This document shows positions 32,324-48,435 of a stretch of 64,000 nucleotides of DNA, one piece after another. Both the position numbers and the translations under genes were made by a program. Positions within the stretch are counted from its first letter, which is position 1. Every line of letters starts with the position of its first letter. The notes below the pieces were generated by a model. That model had not been told where the DNA came from. It worked only from the letters and a program-made list of their open reading frames with translations, and did not search any database. Source of the stretch: Fagopyrum homotropicum (Eukaryota; Streptophyta; Magnoliopsida; Caryophyllales; Polygonaceae); the NCBI GenBank assembly GCA_033239125.1, contig BSWB01000001.1, positions 21,479,501 through 21,543,500 on the forward strand. Reading direction: 5' to 3'.

Positions 32324-33696
32324 ATGAGTTCTGACAGACGGCTTGCCATTAGGGATAGATCCCCCCTTCCCCTTCTTCCTCTTCTTCCCGACCTTATCGA
32401 CCGGTGATCCAGGAGCGACACCGGGGCGATTACGACCGTATTGCAGCCCGTCCAGTGATAGCACCTCGCTTCCTGGACATATCAGCCTTTGACTGTCTCC
32501 ATGTGGATGGAGACCTTAGACGTATGATATCGACGGTAGGATTGGATCAGTTTACTGAGATCCGTGCACCTGCCTATTTGGAGCCCACCCTAGAGTTTGT
32601 TAGCTCCTTTACCTACCTCCCCACAGAGCGTTCTGTGAAGTACCGGTTGATGAACCGGAACTTCTTAGTGCCGTTAGAGTATTGCATGGACATTTTTGGT
32701 TTTCCTGCCCCGACCGCTGTTGATTTCCCTTCCCGGACTGTAGCTAGGGAGTTTTGGGGTCAGATTGCCCACGTGGTTGAGCACGCAGACAGGTGGCGCC
32801 CTGGAGACTCCAGGGAGAAGGTTATTTTTCACCTAGCTTTTAGGTTAGCCCACCGTATTTTCAGCGAGACGCTTCTGGTGCGTACTGAGACGCCCCAGAA
32901 GGTCCGACAAGGGGAGCTGTTTAGCTTATACTGCATGGTGACTGGGGGGATCCCAGACTTTGGCTTGATGCTGGCAAAGGATCTGCACAAGATCAAGGCC
33001 AAGGCGAAGGGGGACATCTGCTACGGAGGACTTGTGACCCACATCGCCAGCTATCAGGACATGGACCTCAACGCTTGTACTATGGTGGCGGCTGCCAAGC
33101 CGCTAGGGCTGTAGAAGATGATCACTCGGCGGATTCTAGTTCCCCGAGGACTGACTACGCCATATGTGGCGATGCCATAGGAGCTGACTGCACCGCAGAG
33201 GATCAGATGGTCAGCCCAGTTTACAATTTATGACCGTCACTACTGGCAGACCACTTGGGCCCCACTGATGGAGGATTATAGAGAGGCAGCAGCTGCAGCA
33301 GCTGAGGAGGAGGAGGTAGATGAGGAGACTGCTGATGACAGGGATGGTGGAGTCCCGATGGATACAGGGACAGACACCGCTGGGACGAGTGCGCCGGTTA
33401 TTGATCTAAATGATGATGATACTGAGCCTGCACCAGCCACATCTCCAATGAGACCTGCTAGGCGTAGGACCCGCCGACACAGAGATCCAGAGGCTCACCG
33501 TCGGATCGATGATCTGACAGATCAAATGATTGATTCATATGCTGCCTTATCACTGGATATCCGCGAGATGCAGGAGCGGCAGCATTACCAGCATATGATG
33601 GCTCAGATTCAGTTCCAGCACATCATGGGCTACCCGTTCGACCCGTCTCAGTATCCATGTGTACCACCACCATCACCACCGGATCAGGATTATTGA
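32324..33696 (+). pseudogene. Athila env-like/ORF1 protein (ATHILA family), broken
   Basis: Possible start ATG at 32324 (MSSDRRLAIRDRS), but that frame stops at about 32405. The main body continues in another frame from about 32404, with blocks typical of the plant ATHILA ORF (RHRGDYDRIAARPVIAPRFLD, YLPTERSVKYRLMNR). Two TAG codons (33112-33114, 33178-33180) interrupt it. The C-terminal part (33268-33696) has an acidic stretch and a histidine/glutamine-rich helix. The role of this protein is not established; it is often called env-like because of its position. This copy is dead as read. Confidence 0.8.
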
Positions 33697-35119
33697 GAGC
33701 TGCAGGATTTTCTTTCTTATTTTTATGCAGTTCAGCTTTATGTCCGGTGAGTATTTTATTTCCTTTGACTTATTTTGACCCACTGGGACAGTATGTCCCA
33801 AGTATGGGGTATTTATGTATTATTTGACTCATGGATGTATGATTTGACCTTCTATGATATTTATGCTTCACTTTGCTTCTATGTGTTTATCTGAGACTGC
33901 ATGCATACATACAGGTTATTTGATGGAGAAAACGTCGAAAAACTGGTTTAAAAAATTTTTTTTTTTACCTCAACCGGGGGAGTACTGGCCGAACGAGGTG
34001 TTTCACCTCGGTTGACCTAAGAACACCTCGACCGAGGTAGGTTAACTGAGAGTTTTCGCAACGATTTTTGTGCTTCTTATCTGGATATGATCTCAGTGAA
34101 GATCTTGCTTACTGACTGGTTTTGAAATCCTTATGTGTTTGAAAGGTTTTATAATATGTTTTAGTTGCTAAATGCTTTGTTTAAAATTTTTGGCATGTTT
34201 AATACTTTGTTTTTATCCAAATGATGTTGAATTTGAAGGTTGACACCACGTTATGAGTTCTCTCACTTTCTTCCTGGAAAGACCAAGGCAATTCATTCTT
34301 CTCTCTTCTTCTTCTTGATCATGCTTAACCCCTCATATACATTTTTGCCTCCCTTTACCTATCCGGGAATTTGGAAGCAAGCGAAGTGGTGAAAGCAAGT
34401 GAAGTTAAAGTTGAGAAGTTGGCTGCAAGTGAAAGTGTTAGAAAGTAATAATAGGTTTGGGGAAGTCAATCATGATGATGAGTAACTCGGCACCATTCAC
34501 ATAGCCGGGTGTTTGTGTCTTGTCAAAGTCGGATTGAGCGATATTCCTAACGGGTCATGGTATGTGCATCAAGGGTTTGATGCATCTCAAAAAATTGATG
34601 ATTGCTGATTTCCTAGGCTTCGGTTATTGTGCACCTCTGTCCATGCATCCCAAAAAGTAAAGTAAAAAGAAAAGTGTGAATAAGCAAAGCTTATTGGTGG
34701 AAGATGTTGCAAGTCAAAATGAAAGTGAAGTTTATCCTTTTCCCAGATTCTAGCACCACATCACCTTACATACATCCCTACCCTACACGTTTCTTGACCC
34801 TTCTTTTGGGAAGCCCTTGAGACCTCGAGCTTGTTGATTGACTTAGTGGTTTAAACTGGATTATACATGATTAATTTCGATAATTATGACTTATTATGCA
34901 TTCTACGATTTTATGCAAAGATGAACAACTTTCTTATATTTATAAAATGTTTTGATCATATTTTGATTTTAAATCCCATGAAGTATTCTCTTAGAGTGAT
35001 CTATGATTGTAGCACACCATAAAAAATGTTTTGAAAGACTTTTCATTGATTTTCTTGACTTATAATCCATTCTATCTTTCCTTTTATATGCGGAACTTGC
35101 TTGGGGACAAGCAAGGGCT
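33697..35119 (+). other. Athila-2 3' untranslated region
   Basis: No coding potential. Contains a CTCGACCGAG copy at 34027-34036 with flanking half-sites (33965-34040). The block order from 34230 to 35119 resembles the Athila-1 3' UTR, read on the other strand. Confidence 0.6.
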
Positions 35120-35134
35120 AAGTATGGGGTATTT
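35120..35134 (+). promoter_or_regulatory. Athila-2 polypurine tract
   Basis: AAGTATGGGGTATTT directly before the 3' LTR, shared with Athila-1. Confidence 0.85.
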
Positions 35135-36894
35135 TGATAGCATGAATTATAGTCTATATTTTGGGGTTTGTTTGGACGTTTTATCTTTAATAATATGCGT
35201 GTTTGTATGTACATTATGTGATTATATTACCATTTCATCTACCTTTGCGAGAATCGAGGTCCACACCTAGTTTTGTTGTAATCGTAGGTAAAATGGCACG
35301 TTTTGTATCAAAAAGGAGCAAAAGGAGCTATGGAGTCATTGGAGCTACATTCAGGAACATAAGGAAACATCCAGGAAGCATAACCATGGATTAAAGATTC
35401 ACTTTGGACCAGATTTGAGAGAATTCACATTCAGTTGTGACTCACCTCGGTTGACTACAGAGTCACCTCGACCGAGGTGATCCAGGGAAGTCGACTCGAC
35501 CGAGGCGAACACCTGGGACGCGGCGAGAATATTTTATTCTTGGCTGAGATCTTTTATCTTTGGAAAGAGATCTTATATTTTTGGACTTGGCTCCTGGAAG
35601 GAAGAAGATATGCTAGATCATATATTTTACCTATTTTTATGGGAAGTGATATTTCTAAGATATCTTATCTTTGGAGAGTAATTTTCCTATAAAAAGGGTC
35701 AGATTTTCCACAAATCCGATCGTGCTTAGACAACCGCTATCACCTTGCTTACACCTACTACACCGCAGCAGCTAGACTCCAGTTGAGAGATTTGAAGAAC
35801 CTTTTTGAAGGTTGAAGAAGGAAGATTGTAGCTTTTATAGCTTTTGAAGGGTTTTTGTAAGATCATCTTAGATTCCCTTCCTAGTTGTCTTGTCTTGTTG
35901 GATTTCTATCCGAGGAACGCTTTGTTGTGATATTTGATTCAGTTATTGAAGTCTTTTCATTAAATTCTTCTTGTTTAAATATTCACTTTCTTCCCATATA
36001 CTTGATTAATACTTTCATGATGATGAGTGGCTAATCTCTTTGTGTGATTCTAGGGTGATTGGCTGAAGGTTGTGGGAAAAACAATGATAGAATAATCTTA
36101 ATCACAGTAGGACCCTGAAAGTTCGAGGCTTTAACCTTAACCCTAAGCATCTCGCTCAGTCGATGAACATCTCGGCCGGGGTGGAATTTGGCTGACCGAG
36201 GTGACTTATCTTATCCGAAACTGAGAGTTAAGTGTTAGAGTTTGCCAAATCCTATTCTTATTACACCTTTCCTGGTTCAATGCAAGCTTAGGATGAGACT
36301 TACCCGGTAATTCCTTAGTTTGTTTACCTAAGATCATAAGTGTAGGTAATAAAGGTTTATCCTTTATTGGGGTTTGAGTGTGCTTTCATCCTATCTTTGT
36401 GAGTTAGCCTGAGACTTACCCGGTAAAGGTTGATTCTATTCCCTTAGATGGTGTGTTAGTTTGAGATTATATTTCTTTATCTTAAATCCTTGAGACTTAC
36501 CCGGTAATAGGAGTTACGGTTTTGGATTAGTGAGTAGTGAGACTTACCCGGTGATCTATTCCACTTTAGTAACACCTTCCCCACGCAAAAACCTCAGCTT
36601 TGTCCGCTTATCTTTAGATCTTGAGTTGGAACCACAACTAGATGCTTTAATCCCTAGAATTGCATATTTCCTTTATTGACTTTATTCATCTTTGATAGTT
36701 TTAATTGCTTTGTGGTTAGTGATTGGTAAAGCTTACCGTAATTGGACTTTGTTTCACTAAGTCCCTGTGATCGATCCTTGGAATTCCTTGCTTTTTACTA
36801 CGATTGACCCGTACACTGCGGGTTCGCATCCTTGTTTTAAGCTTACATCTAGGGTTATAAATTTAAAGCTTGCACACACCGTTTGGAGCGAACA
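35135..36894 (+). repeat. Athila-2 3' LTR
   Basis: 1760 bp, collinear with 24962-26719 and differing by roughly twenty substitutions by eye. It carries the same palindromes (35467-35476, 35495-35504), TATA box (35688-35697) and GAGACTTACC array (36295-36554). Confidence 0.93.
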
Positions 36895-36899
36895 CATGC

Positions 36900-37020
36900 A
36901 TTTGAAAACCAAAAGTCTTTTTTTTTTAAAACTCAGATCCCTTTTCGGGTTCTACTTAAGTACTTATTCGGTTTTTCAAAAGATTTCAATTGCGATTGTT
37001 GCTAAGCTCTGATACCATGT
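36900..37020 (-). promoter_or_regulatory. Element A leader and primer-binding site (initiator tRNA-Met type)
   Basis: The minus strand reads TGGTATCAGAGC (37017-37006) three bases inside the LTR edge, the usual plant initiator-Met primer site. A stem-loop AGATCCC/GGGTTCT lies at 36935-36953 and recurs in the leaders of C and D. Confidence 0.85.
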
Positions 37021-37753
37021 TGTAACACCCCGAATTCTCAGAACTCGGGACGTTACTGGTTAGGACCTCACAATGGGTCCCGACCTCAGTTTGACAACAA
37101 TAATACTAGGATCTTGCAACAAGACACAAATAAGAAAAACCGAAATTCATGAAAATAGTATTTTTAAAGGAATGAATGCAACAAGGTCTAGCAACCTATA
37201 TTACTTAAACAAAGGGAAAAAGACCAACTGTCTTAACAAAAGAAAGAACGACAAACAACAACCCAACCCCCCCACTCTAAGGAGTACGGAGACCCGGCTG
37301 ACCACTACTTCCGGATCACTCAGCTGCTACTCTAACCTGCGGTATATCTAAAAACACAACAAAACAACCATTAGCTAGTTATCTAAACATTAGGAGAATA
37401 ATAATAGCACACACACACATAAAATAATAAACACTCATCATGCTTTCAAACAGTCCATTTATTATCTTTACTTAGGTGATTCACTCTTACTAATGATACT
37501 TAATTTGTGACACGAGGGATTCTCAAACCTCGCCTCCGCCCCCGTGTACCCATCAGGAATGGATCCGATGCATCTCACCGTGTACCTGTATGGTCTGGGT
37601 ATAGAGAACCTCCTAGTCTCCTGGCAGAGCTGGGTAGTGATGTCACGGCCCGTTATACATACACTTGAGCCTTAAAATATAATAATAATAATAGTCGCCT
37701 ATCAAGTTATTATTATAAACACACATCACACACAACACTATTACCACTCAACC

Positions 37754-40924
<3,171 letters not shown>

Positions 40925-41621
40925 CAACCAACGTCCAGAAACTAGCTAAGTAAGTCGCAAGGACTTACCTGAATCAAAGACCACTCTTACAAATCTCAAC
41001 TCGGTCCGTACCCATGGTAACTCAAACGCCTGTTAAACAAGGCATGTGTATCAACATTTCATCCCACTCTTAGAAATTATAACTTCTGAGTTGTACGATC
41101 TCATGAAGAGAATTTATGAAAAAGTTCTCTTAAATTAAAAGACTATTTTGCCCTTGATCCGAACTTCGGAAAGTCTATCATTTAGTTTTAATATTCTCTT
41201 TTAGAATTTAAGTTCATCATCTATTTCTAAATGATAACTTACTAGAGGTTCTAAAGTTAACCAGGTTTAAACTTCCAAAGATTTGCTACGGTCCGACCTT
41301 ACTCTTAACCACTAGGTCTCAGATCAAATCCTAAACGAGCCTGGCTTAGAATGTTTTTCAAGTAGAACTCATTAACTGGCAACTCTCGACTACTCCTCGG
41401 AACTATCGCAACCTTCTTCTCTAGTTCCCTATCCGATCACATTACTCTTATCCTTTCCGGTTCCGATTCTACCACCCGTTTCTTTGGCTCCTATCCTCAC
41501 CACTTTACTCATATACTTCTTTATATACTTATGTATATATTATTCTGGTAGCTACGTTTATACTTATTTTTACATCTCCCTCTATACTCTTATATATGAA
41601 ACCGCGTACTGTACTAGGGTC

Positions 41622-41652
<31 letters not shown>

Positions 41653-41866
41653 TCATACTTCCATTTCTTCATCTAAGTATATATACTTATACACTCTCTA
41701 TTCATATATATTCCATTTCGTACATTTATCTATACGTAAGCCTATATATATGTGGTACCTGCATACTCTGCACTAACTTATACATAAATATTTATACATT
41801 TCCTTTCCTACTCATATATACCTATGCACGTATAACAGTAAGTTGAGGAGAGTTACTTACTCGTCC

Positions 41867-44632
41867 TGTAACACCCCGAATCCGCGGGACTCGGGATGCT
41901 ACGGGTTGGGACCTCACAATAGGTCCCGACCCTTAGCCTGACAACAATTTCACCGGATCTTGCAACAAGGCACAAATAAAGGCCAAAACCGAAATACATT
42001 TTCATGCAATGTTATGAAACCCGACAATAAAAGAAAAGAAAGACTTCAGCCGTCCTTACAACAACATCAACATAATATATAATAACAACAATACAAGGAC
42101 TCCAAAACCCAACTCAACTTAAGATGTACGGAACCCCGGCTGCCCACTCCTCCGGATCACTCGGCCACTTCCTATCCTGCACATCAACTACAACAATCGG
42201 TATAAAACCGTTAGCTCACATTCTAGGCATTATAAGAATAATATGGCACAAACACACATAGGAACACAAACACACAACATGCTCATAAACATACACATCC
42301 GTTACTTATTATCTTTTTAGGTTATTCCATATCTAATCCATTCGTTCAAGTGTGACACGAGAGTCTTATAACTCTCGCCTCTGTCCCCGTGTAACCAACA
42401 GGAGTGTGGCGGCGCCCAACCCGTATACCCTGAGGGAGTGATGAAGAAGCCCGCCCGTATACCGTGTATGGCCTGGTCGCAGAGATCCCCCCAGTCTCCC
42501 TCGGGAAACTGAGCGGTGATGTCACCGCCCGATAATAATAATAGTAGTAGCGATGGGCCAATAAATAAGGTCAAGTAAATCCTAATCCATTTTCATGCTT
42601 AAAAACGGTAAACACACACCACCATATATATCCAAATAAGGCATAAAAGCGGCTAAGTAAGTCCGAGGACTTACCTCGTCTCAAAGCTAAACGAAACCGA
42701 TGTCGCTCTCCGAAGGAATATAACCTAAGTATGTTCAAGACAAGACACGATAATCAATAACTAACCGATAAGCTAGAAGCCTCGGGCTTCTAGTCTCCCA
42801 AAACTTATATGAGGTCACACCCTAGCATGCTAGGTCTAACATCTAATCTCGAAGATCGTCCTAAGATCGTACCAAACATAACTCGACAAAATCTCATAAA
42901 CTATCCAACAACCCTACACGGTTCAAGGCCACTACTTGGCATTTGCCCTAAGTTATGCTAGATCCAACCTAGCATGATTCTACCACTAAATAATACTATA
43001 TCGAGAAAGAGGCACTCACACAAAGTCGATGGCGGAGGACGATCTATGGATGTGGAGAATGGATTCGTTGGTCTTTACCGGGCGCTTCCGGGCCTAAACC
43101 AAAGCTAAGGAAATTTAGCTTATATGCTAAATTTGATTTTAAATCTATATAATATATAACTCAAAGGTAAAACTCGTTTTTCAAATGTCAACTTTAAAGT
43201 CACGTAGTTAAAATCCAAGGTTAAAACAATAAGAATATTGTCCGGGACAAAATATACGATTATATAAATTAAGATGCGTTAAAATCCTTAAATAACTTTC
43301 CCGGCACAATATGGTACTCAAGAAACTCGACCAATTTCCAAAAATAACTTTGGGCCAAATCTGTAATTTATTCACAAGGGCAAATCTGCACATTTTCAAA
43401 ACATAGGGCCAAAATTGAAAATATATGTATCAGCAGGGCATAATTGTTTCATCTCAAAAATCTGGGTAGAAACTGCAATTACAAAGTAGTGGGTCACAAT
43501 TGTAATTATACCGAAAAGAGGGGAGTCCCGATTTAATTAATCACAAGGGTTTCTTTTTCACCATTTGAACGAGCCGTATCGCTGGAGAAGAGAAAACAGG
43601 GGCGGCGGCCATGGCTTCAGGCGGCAGGGTGAGGCAAGCAGGCGCGGCGGGGCAAGAAGGCGCGACGAGGCTGGGTTGGGCTCCTCTCCGGCGAGTTGCA
43701 CAGAGGCGGCGGCTCTCACTCATCCTAGCGGCGGTCATTGGAGATGTGCAAGGTCTACGGAGGAGAAGCAAGGAAGGAGAAGGCGGTGAGAGGCTGAGCA
43801 GGGTGGGTCTGTTCGAGGTGGTGGTGCAGCAAGGCGGAGGAGGAACGACACAAGGTGTGGCTCTTCGGCGTGGCTTCGATTTCCGGAGGCTAGATGCAGC
43901 AGGTCCCGCCGTGCTTCTCGGCGACCAGTCGAACGCGGGACAAAAGCTGTGAGGCTGTGGTGAGTCATTTTGCAGAGATGGAGGAACCAAAGGGGAAGAG
44001 AGCTCCGATCCGGTGGGCTGGAGTCGAGAGAAGGCCGACAGGGTGACACATTGAAAGAGATGAAGGGGAAGGCTAGTGTAGCTGGAGGGAGATGGATGAG
44101 ATGCAGGGGGGACAGGCCACTCTTCTGCTCGGGAAGATGAAGCAGAGAAGAGGTTGAGAGTTTGAGAGGTTGAGGAGAGAGCGGTTGAGTCACGAGAGTG
44201 TCTTGCAGGGGAGAGCTGCACACTACAGTAGGCGGTACCAGGGGCAACGAGGAGTCGGGTATGAGAGGTCAGGGAGAGAAGAGGTCAGGCTAGGCTGTCC
44301 ATCAGCCATAGAGAGAGAGAGGGGCAAGGAAAGAAGACAGAAATGAAAAGAAAAAAAAAGAAACTAGGAAAAGAAATGAGGAAGAAAAAGAAATAATAAA
44401 AGGATAGACTCGATTTCAAACATACGGAACGGGATTTTCGATTCGGAAGACCTCTTCAAAATTTTCCAAAAATTAATAAAAATACGGAATATATATATAA
44501 ATTAAAATATATAAACTTATAAAATTAAATTTTCAATGTGAAAATACCCGTAGAAATATTTAGGTTAATAAATTATCGATAAAAGTCGAAAAAATAAAAA
44601 TCGGAAACGCTCCCACTAAACGGGGCGTTACA
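41867..44632 (-). repeat. Element C 3' LTR
   Basis: Plus-strand ends TGTAACACCCCGAATCCGCG and GGGGCGTTACA. A GC-rich section (43565-44340) gives ORFs on both strands that are present in both LTRs only because the LTRs are nearly identical. Confidence 0.9.
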
Positions 44633-46070
44633 TTAGATCCCCCTAAAAACAAGTTTCGTCCCGAAACTTGCTATACGTCGAACTTCTCGGTCCCTAAGGC
44701 CGAGGTATGAACTCTCAACTAAGATGGCTTAAACCTTCTAATATATACACACAACCACTCGAACTACCACAGCAAGATGTATCAGGTCTTATAACTCATT
44801 CCCGCACATGGCACAACTACACTTAGTATATCACACATACACATAACTCAACCAAAGGGAAAAACTATGTCTAACCCAACGATTCTATTGATGCTACTAA
44901 CTCAACGTAACTTCAACTAAAGATATTATCCTCCGACTTCCTATTAGCCTTATTGGTTCTACTCCGCCACTAACTCATCAAGACCGGCAAAACTTCTCGA
45001 GTCATACCTATACTTCTTAGATTGATACACATAAAACACCGGGTGAACGCTCATTACTCTCGAGTCTTTCTCAATGCAACATTTCCACTATGTTTCTTCT
45101 TTGTTTGTCTCTAACAAAGACGATCGAACTTCTAATTTACACCATTGGCTTTGGTTCTTGTCAAACCAAACTTTGATGTTACATTTCCTCAATGCTTGTT
45201 GTAAGTTCCAAGTAACGAAGGAAGCACATTACTCCATACTACTTCTATTAACAAGACATGTATGCTATTACTTTTACATTGCTCTACAATACTCGATCAA
45301 GACCTTGTCTCGAAGAATTACTTGTACACTTCAAACCCATCATGGATCAAAGCAAATCAAAACAGTTGTACCAACGAATCCCCTCTTAACTCTCAAAACT
45401 CCATTATCAAATTTTCGTCTCATTCAATACTTCGTTGTCATCCGGAGGATACTATAATTGGTGTTATACAACTTCTCTCTTCACAGATCTGGTAATGCTC
45501 ATCACAACTAAGAAACTTGTAACTTCTTTCACATCTCTCGGGGTTGGACATCCCGAGACAACTTGTCAAACGCTTCCTCTCTTTTCCAAGAGTAGACCCA
45601 AAGTATCTTATCCGGACATCACTAAGCCCATGTGGAGTAACTACCACTCGTAGTGACCCTGACTGGTCCCAAAGTGTCGTGTTGGCAATATCCCAATCTC
45701 GAATTCTCAAACGGTGACAATCAAATCTTACTTAATCTCAGAAGAGGCTATCGACCTTGCAGCTGATCGAGTAGATCTCCGATTCGTTGTAAGGGATATT
45801 GGTCCTTCATTGTCATCTTGCTCAACTTTTAGTAATCAATGTACAAACAGAGATAGTCGTCTCTCTCTTCGCAGACTAGTGTCCCTATAATAACTTCAAT
45901 TGAAGAATTCAAGATATATCCCAACGTGAACTTCAGTTCAAGAGTTCAAGATATCTTCCAATATGAACATCAAATCAAGAGTTCACGATACACTTCCAAC
46001 GTGAACTTCAAATCATCTTAATGGTAAATCCACCTTCTGATGCATTGGAATCCGTTCTATCTCAGGTTCT

Positions 46071-46072
<2 letters not shown>

Positions 46073-46104
<32 letters not shown>
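46073..46104. repeat. Poly-T run (32 bp)
   Basis: Uninterrupted T on the plus strand, equivalent to an A tail on the minus strand. No retroposed gene was recognised next to it. Confidence 0.9.
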
Positions 46105-48419
46105 CATCACATATTGTAAGATGTCGACACAATCTTGCCTTAACATTGGTCAAGTGGTCCACCCTGATCTGTTGAGGTGACGTCCATCGAACACGTGGTT
46201 TAATACTTCTTTAGCTGCAATGTTCACCGTCCTCTTTCAAAGATCCTTCATCTCCAGAACTTGGGAGACTTGCTCTAATAATCTTTTTAAGGTTTCACAC
46301 TTATGTGAAGTCCTAAAGGTCCAAAGTGCAGGACTTAATCACGCCTTATAATATATTAGTATTACCTTCTTCGTATTCTACCAAAGCTTGCCTCATTCCT
46401 TCGACTAGGTGTAGAACTTACTCCTTTTTCTTATGTAACGTTCAATCGACCGTAGAGGTTCTGACCTCACTCTTTCATGTATTTCTTGTACATCTCACAT
46501 CGACTTCAAACTTCAAAACTTCAGTCTTCCCTTACTATTGTTGGTCACCTTATGTAATTCTCGGTATTCTATGTACAACTACAATAGAAGCCTCATCTTA
46601 AAGTTGATATACTAGCTCCCCTTACCATGATCAAACCTTAAATGTTGTAACCCGTGGCGTTCTTCCATATGTCAATCTCATGACTTAAGAAGGTCGTGTA
46701 AGATCGTCACAATCTCCTCCTCAGAGGTCTTGTTATAACTACTTGCTTGAACTCGTTCAACATTAATTGATTTAAAACAAATGCGCGTCCATTGATGTAC
46801 CTCTTTACTATTGACATTGATCCACCGCGAATACTCCAAGATCTTGTTCCCGATTCTCTATGTTCCCATAGTCTTGTTTACTCCTCCCATCTACACACAT
46901 CAATAGACAACCCGCACTTGTGCGTTCTCAGTTGTCACCGATTAACTTCTTTCTGAACTTCTCCGAAGTTAACGACTTACCTTCCTACCATACTCCTGAA
47001 AGGATACCCTCTCGGGGTACTTTGTCTTAACTTCACTAGCTCATTTTACTCTGCTTCAACTCCGTTAGATATTTCTACGATCCTCTCTTCCTTTCGCTTT
47101 TGTAAGATAACCATACCTTCACGGCTCTTTTGTGTCATATGACCCACTTTCATGGCTTAACCGCTCTTCATGATGTTTTGCAAATACACTCCTCAAATAT
47201 TATGACATTAATCAGCCTCCACTCGCATCCTTCTTGGTTGATAACTTAAGTTCTTCTATCTAGCTCCTTGTTTCCTCTTTAATCTTCTGAAGATCATCAT
47301 CCTTACACACTTCTTGCTTCTTAGCATTGATCAGTCTCATCACAATGACGGAATTCGATTGACTCCCACAGAAATTCCACTATGTAAATTTTCACCATGT
47401 GATCCTCCTCGTAACTCTCAAACTTCTAAATAAGTCACCCACTTAGGATCTCGTAAAGATCGTCACTTCACCCTCTGGTACCTCCATAAACTTAACTTAC
47501 GGTTCTCATAATTCTTTCTCAATTGTCCGACCACTCTTTTCATCTTGACTTCCATGCTTAGGAGCACCTATTGAAAACTCGTCTTACTTAAAATGCCACT
47601 TTTATTCTCGAGCAAGAATGTAGTCCCCTTTACTTGATTCGCATCTTTAGTTCATCGACACCGCACTTGGAAAATTCTTACGTTCGTTGTCTCTAGTTGC
47701 CTCATTGATGGTCCTTCATTGTTTCCTTGGTACCACCCTCACGTCTTCATGTCGCTTTTATATTGGTAAAGTCTCCACCTTGGTTTTGCTTAAGTCAACA
47801 CGAGGTTCCCTTTTTATTTGTTTGTCCTTTGGTTACGTCATCTCTAGTCTTCTTCTTCTTCGATGTTCTCTTAAAGGAGTTTGGGACATCACCAGGGTTC
47901 TTGCGAAAACTTGATGCTCAACTTGATAACTTGAGTATATTCATCTTTGTATGTATACTATCCTAAGCCAAAAAGCGTTGTCCAAGGGGACGATGATAGC
48001 TTTCTATCATCTTAGCTATAAGGTCCACTATCACTAATGTGATATTAGTATACCATATGTTCATATATATATAGAGAGAGAGAGAGATACAAATGTCATG
48101 CTACTACTATAAACATAATTAGTCCATAAACAATTTACAATTCAACATACAAGTATAGTCCAAAACATCCTAAGTCCACATATACATATCTACATATATA
48201 CACATATATATACTTATATATATACATAATATAATAATCAATAACTACGTTGCCGAGATCCGCGGAGGAAGTGGTGGTCCCGTACATTCTACCCCAACTA
48301 ACTCATGCACATGATTTGAAAACGAAATTCATTTCTTTAAAAATTCAGAACCCTTGAGGGTTCTGTTTATTTTTATTCGGCCTTTAGAAGATTGCGAGTG
48401 CCATTGTTGTCAACCTAGG

Positions 48420-48431
48420 GCTCTGATACCA
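48420..48431 (-). promoter_or_regulatory. Element C primer-binding site (initiator tRNA-Met type)
   Basis: TGGTATCAGAGC on the minus strand, four bases inside the LTR edge. Confidence 0.88.
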
Positions 48432-48435
48432 CTTT

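Larger units (their letters stand above)
24962..36894 (+). mobile_element. Athila-2: Athila-lineage element with env-like ORF but no integrase
   Basis: LTRs 24962-26719 and 35135-36894, target duplication CATGC (24957-24961 and 36895-36899). Plus orientation: LTR, two copies of the tRNA-Asp primer site, gag, protease, RT, RNase H, env-like ATHILA ORF, 3' UTR, polypurine tract, LTR. Integrase is absent. The frame is broken by one frameshift and several stops. Carries 11 exact copies of CTCGACCGAG. Inserted into the internal region of A in the orientation opposite to A and Athila-1. Confidence 0.93.
44633..48435 (-). other. Element C internal region
   Basis: Starts with the polypurine side (minus strand, GGGGGATCTAA against the LTR) and the palindrome AAGTTTCGTCCCGAAACTT (44651-44669). 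No gag, protease, RT or integrase motif was recognised. Poly-T run at 46073-46104, short GA run near 48073, leader stem-loop AGAACCC/GGGTTCT at 48347-48364, primer site at 48420-48431. Confidence 0.7.

Noticed and set aside
43541..44221. 226-residue minus-strand ORF in the element C LTR, repeated at 50110-50790
   Set aside because: It lies in the GC-rich section of the LTR, overlaps other long frames on both strands and is rich in Ser, Pro and Leu from low-complexity DNA. Its conservation only reflects the near identity of the two LTRs.
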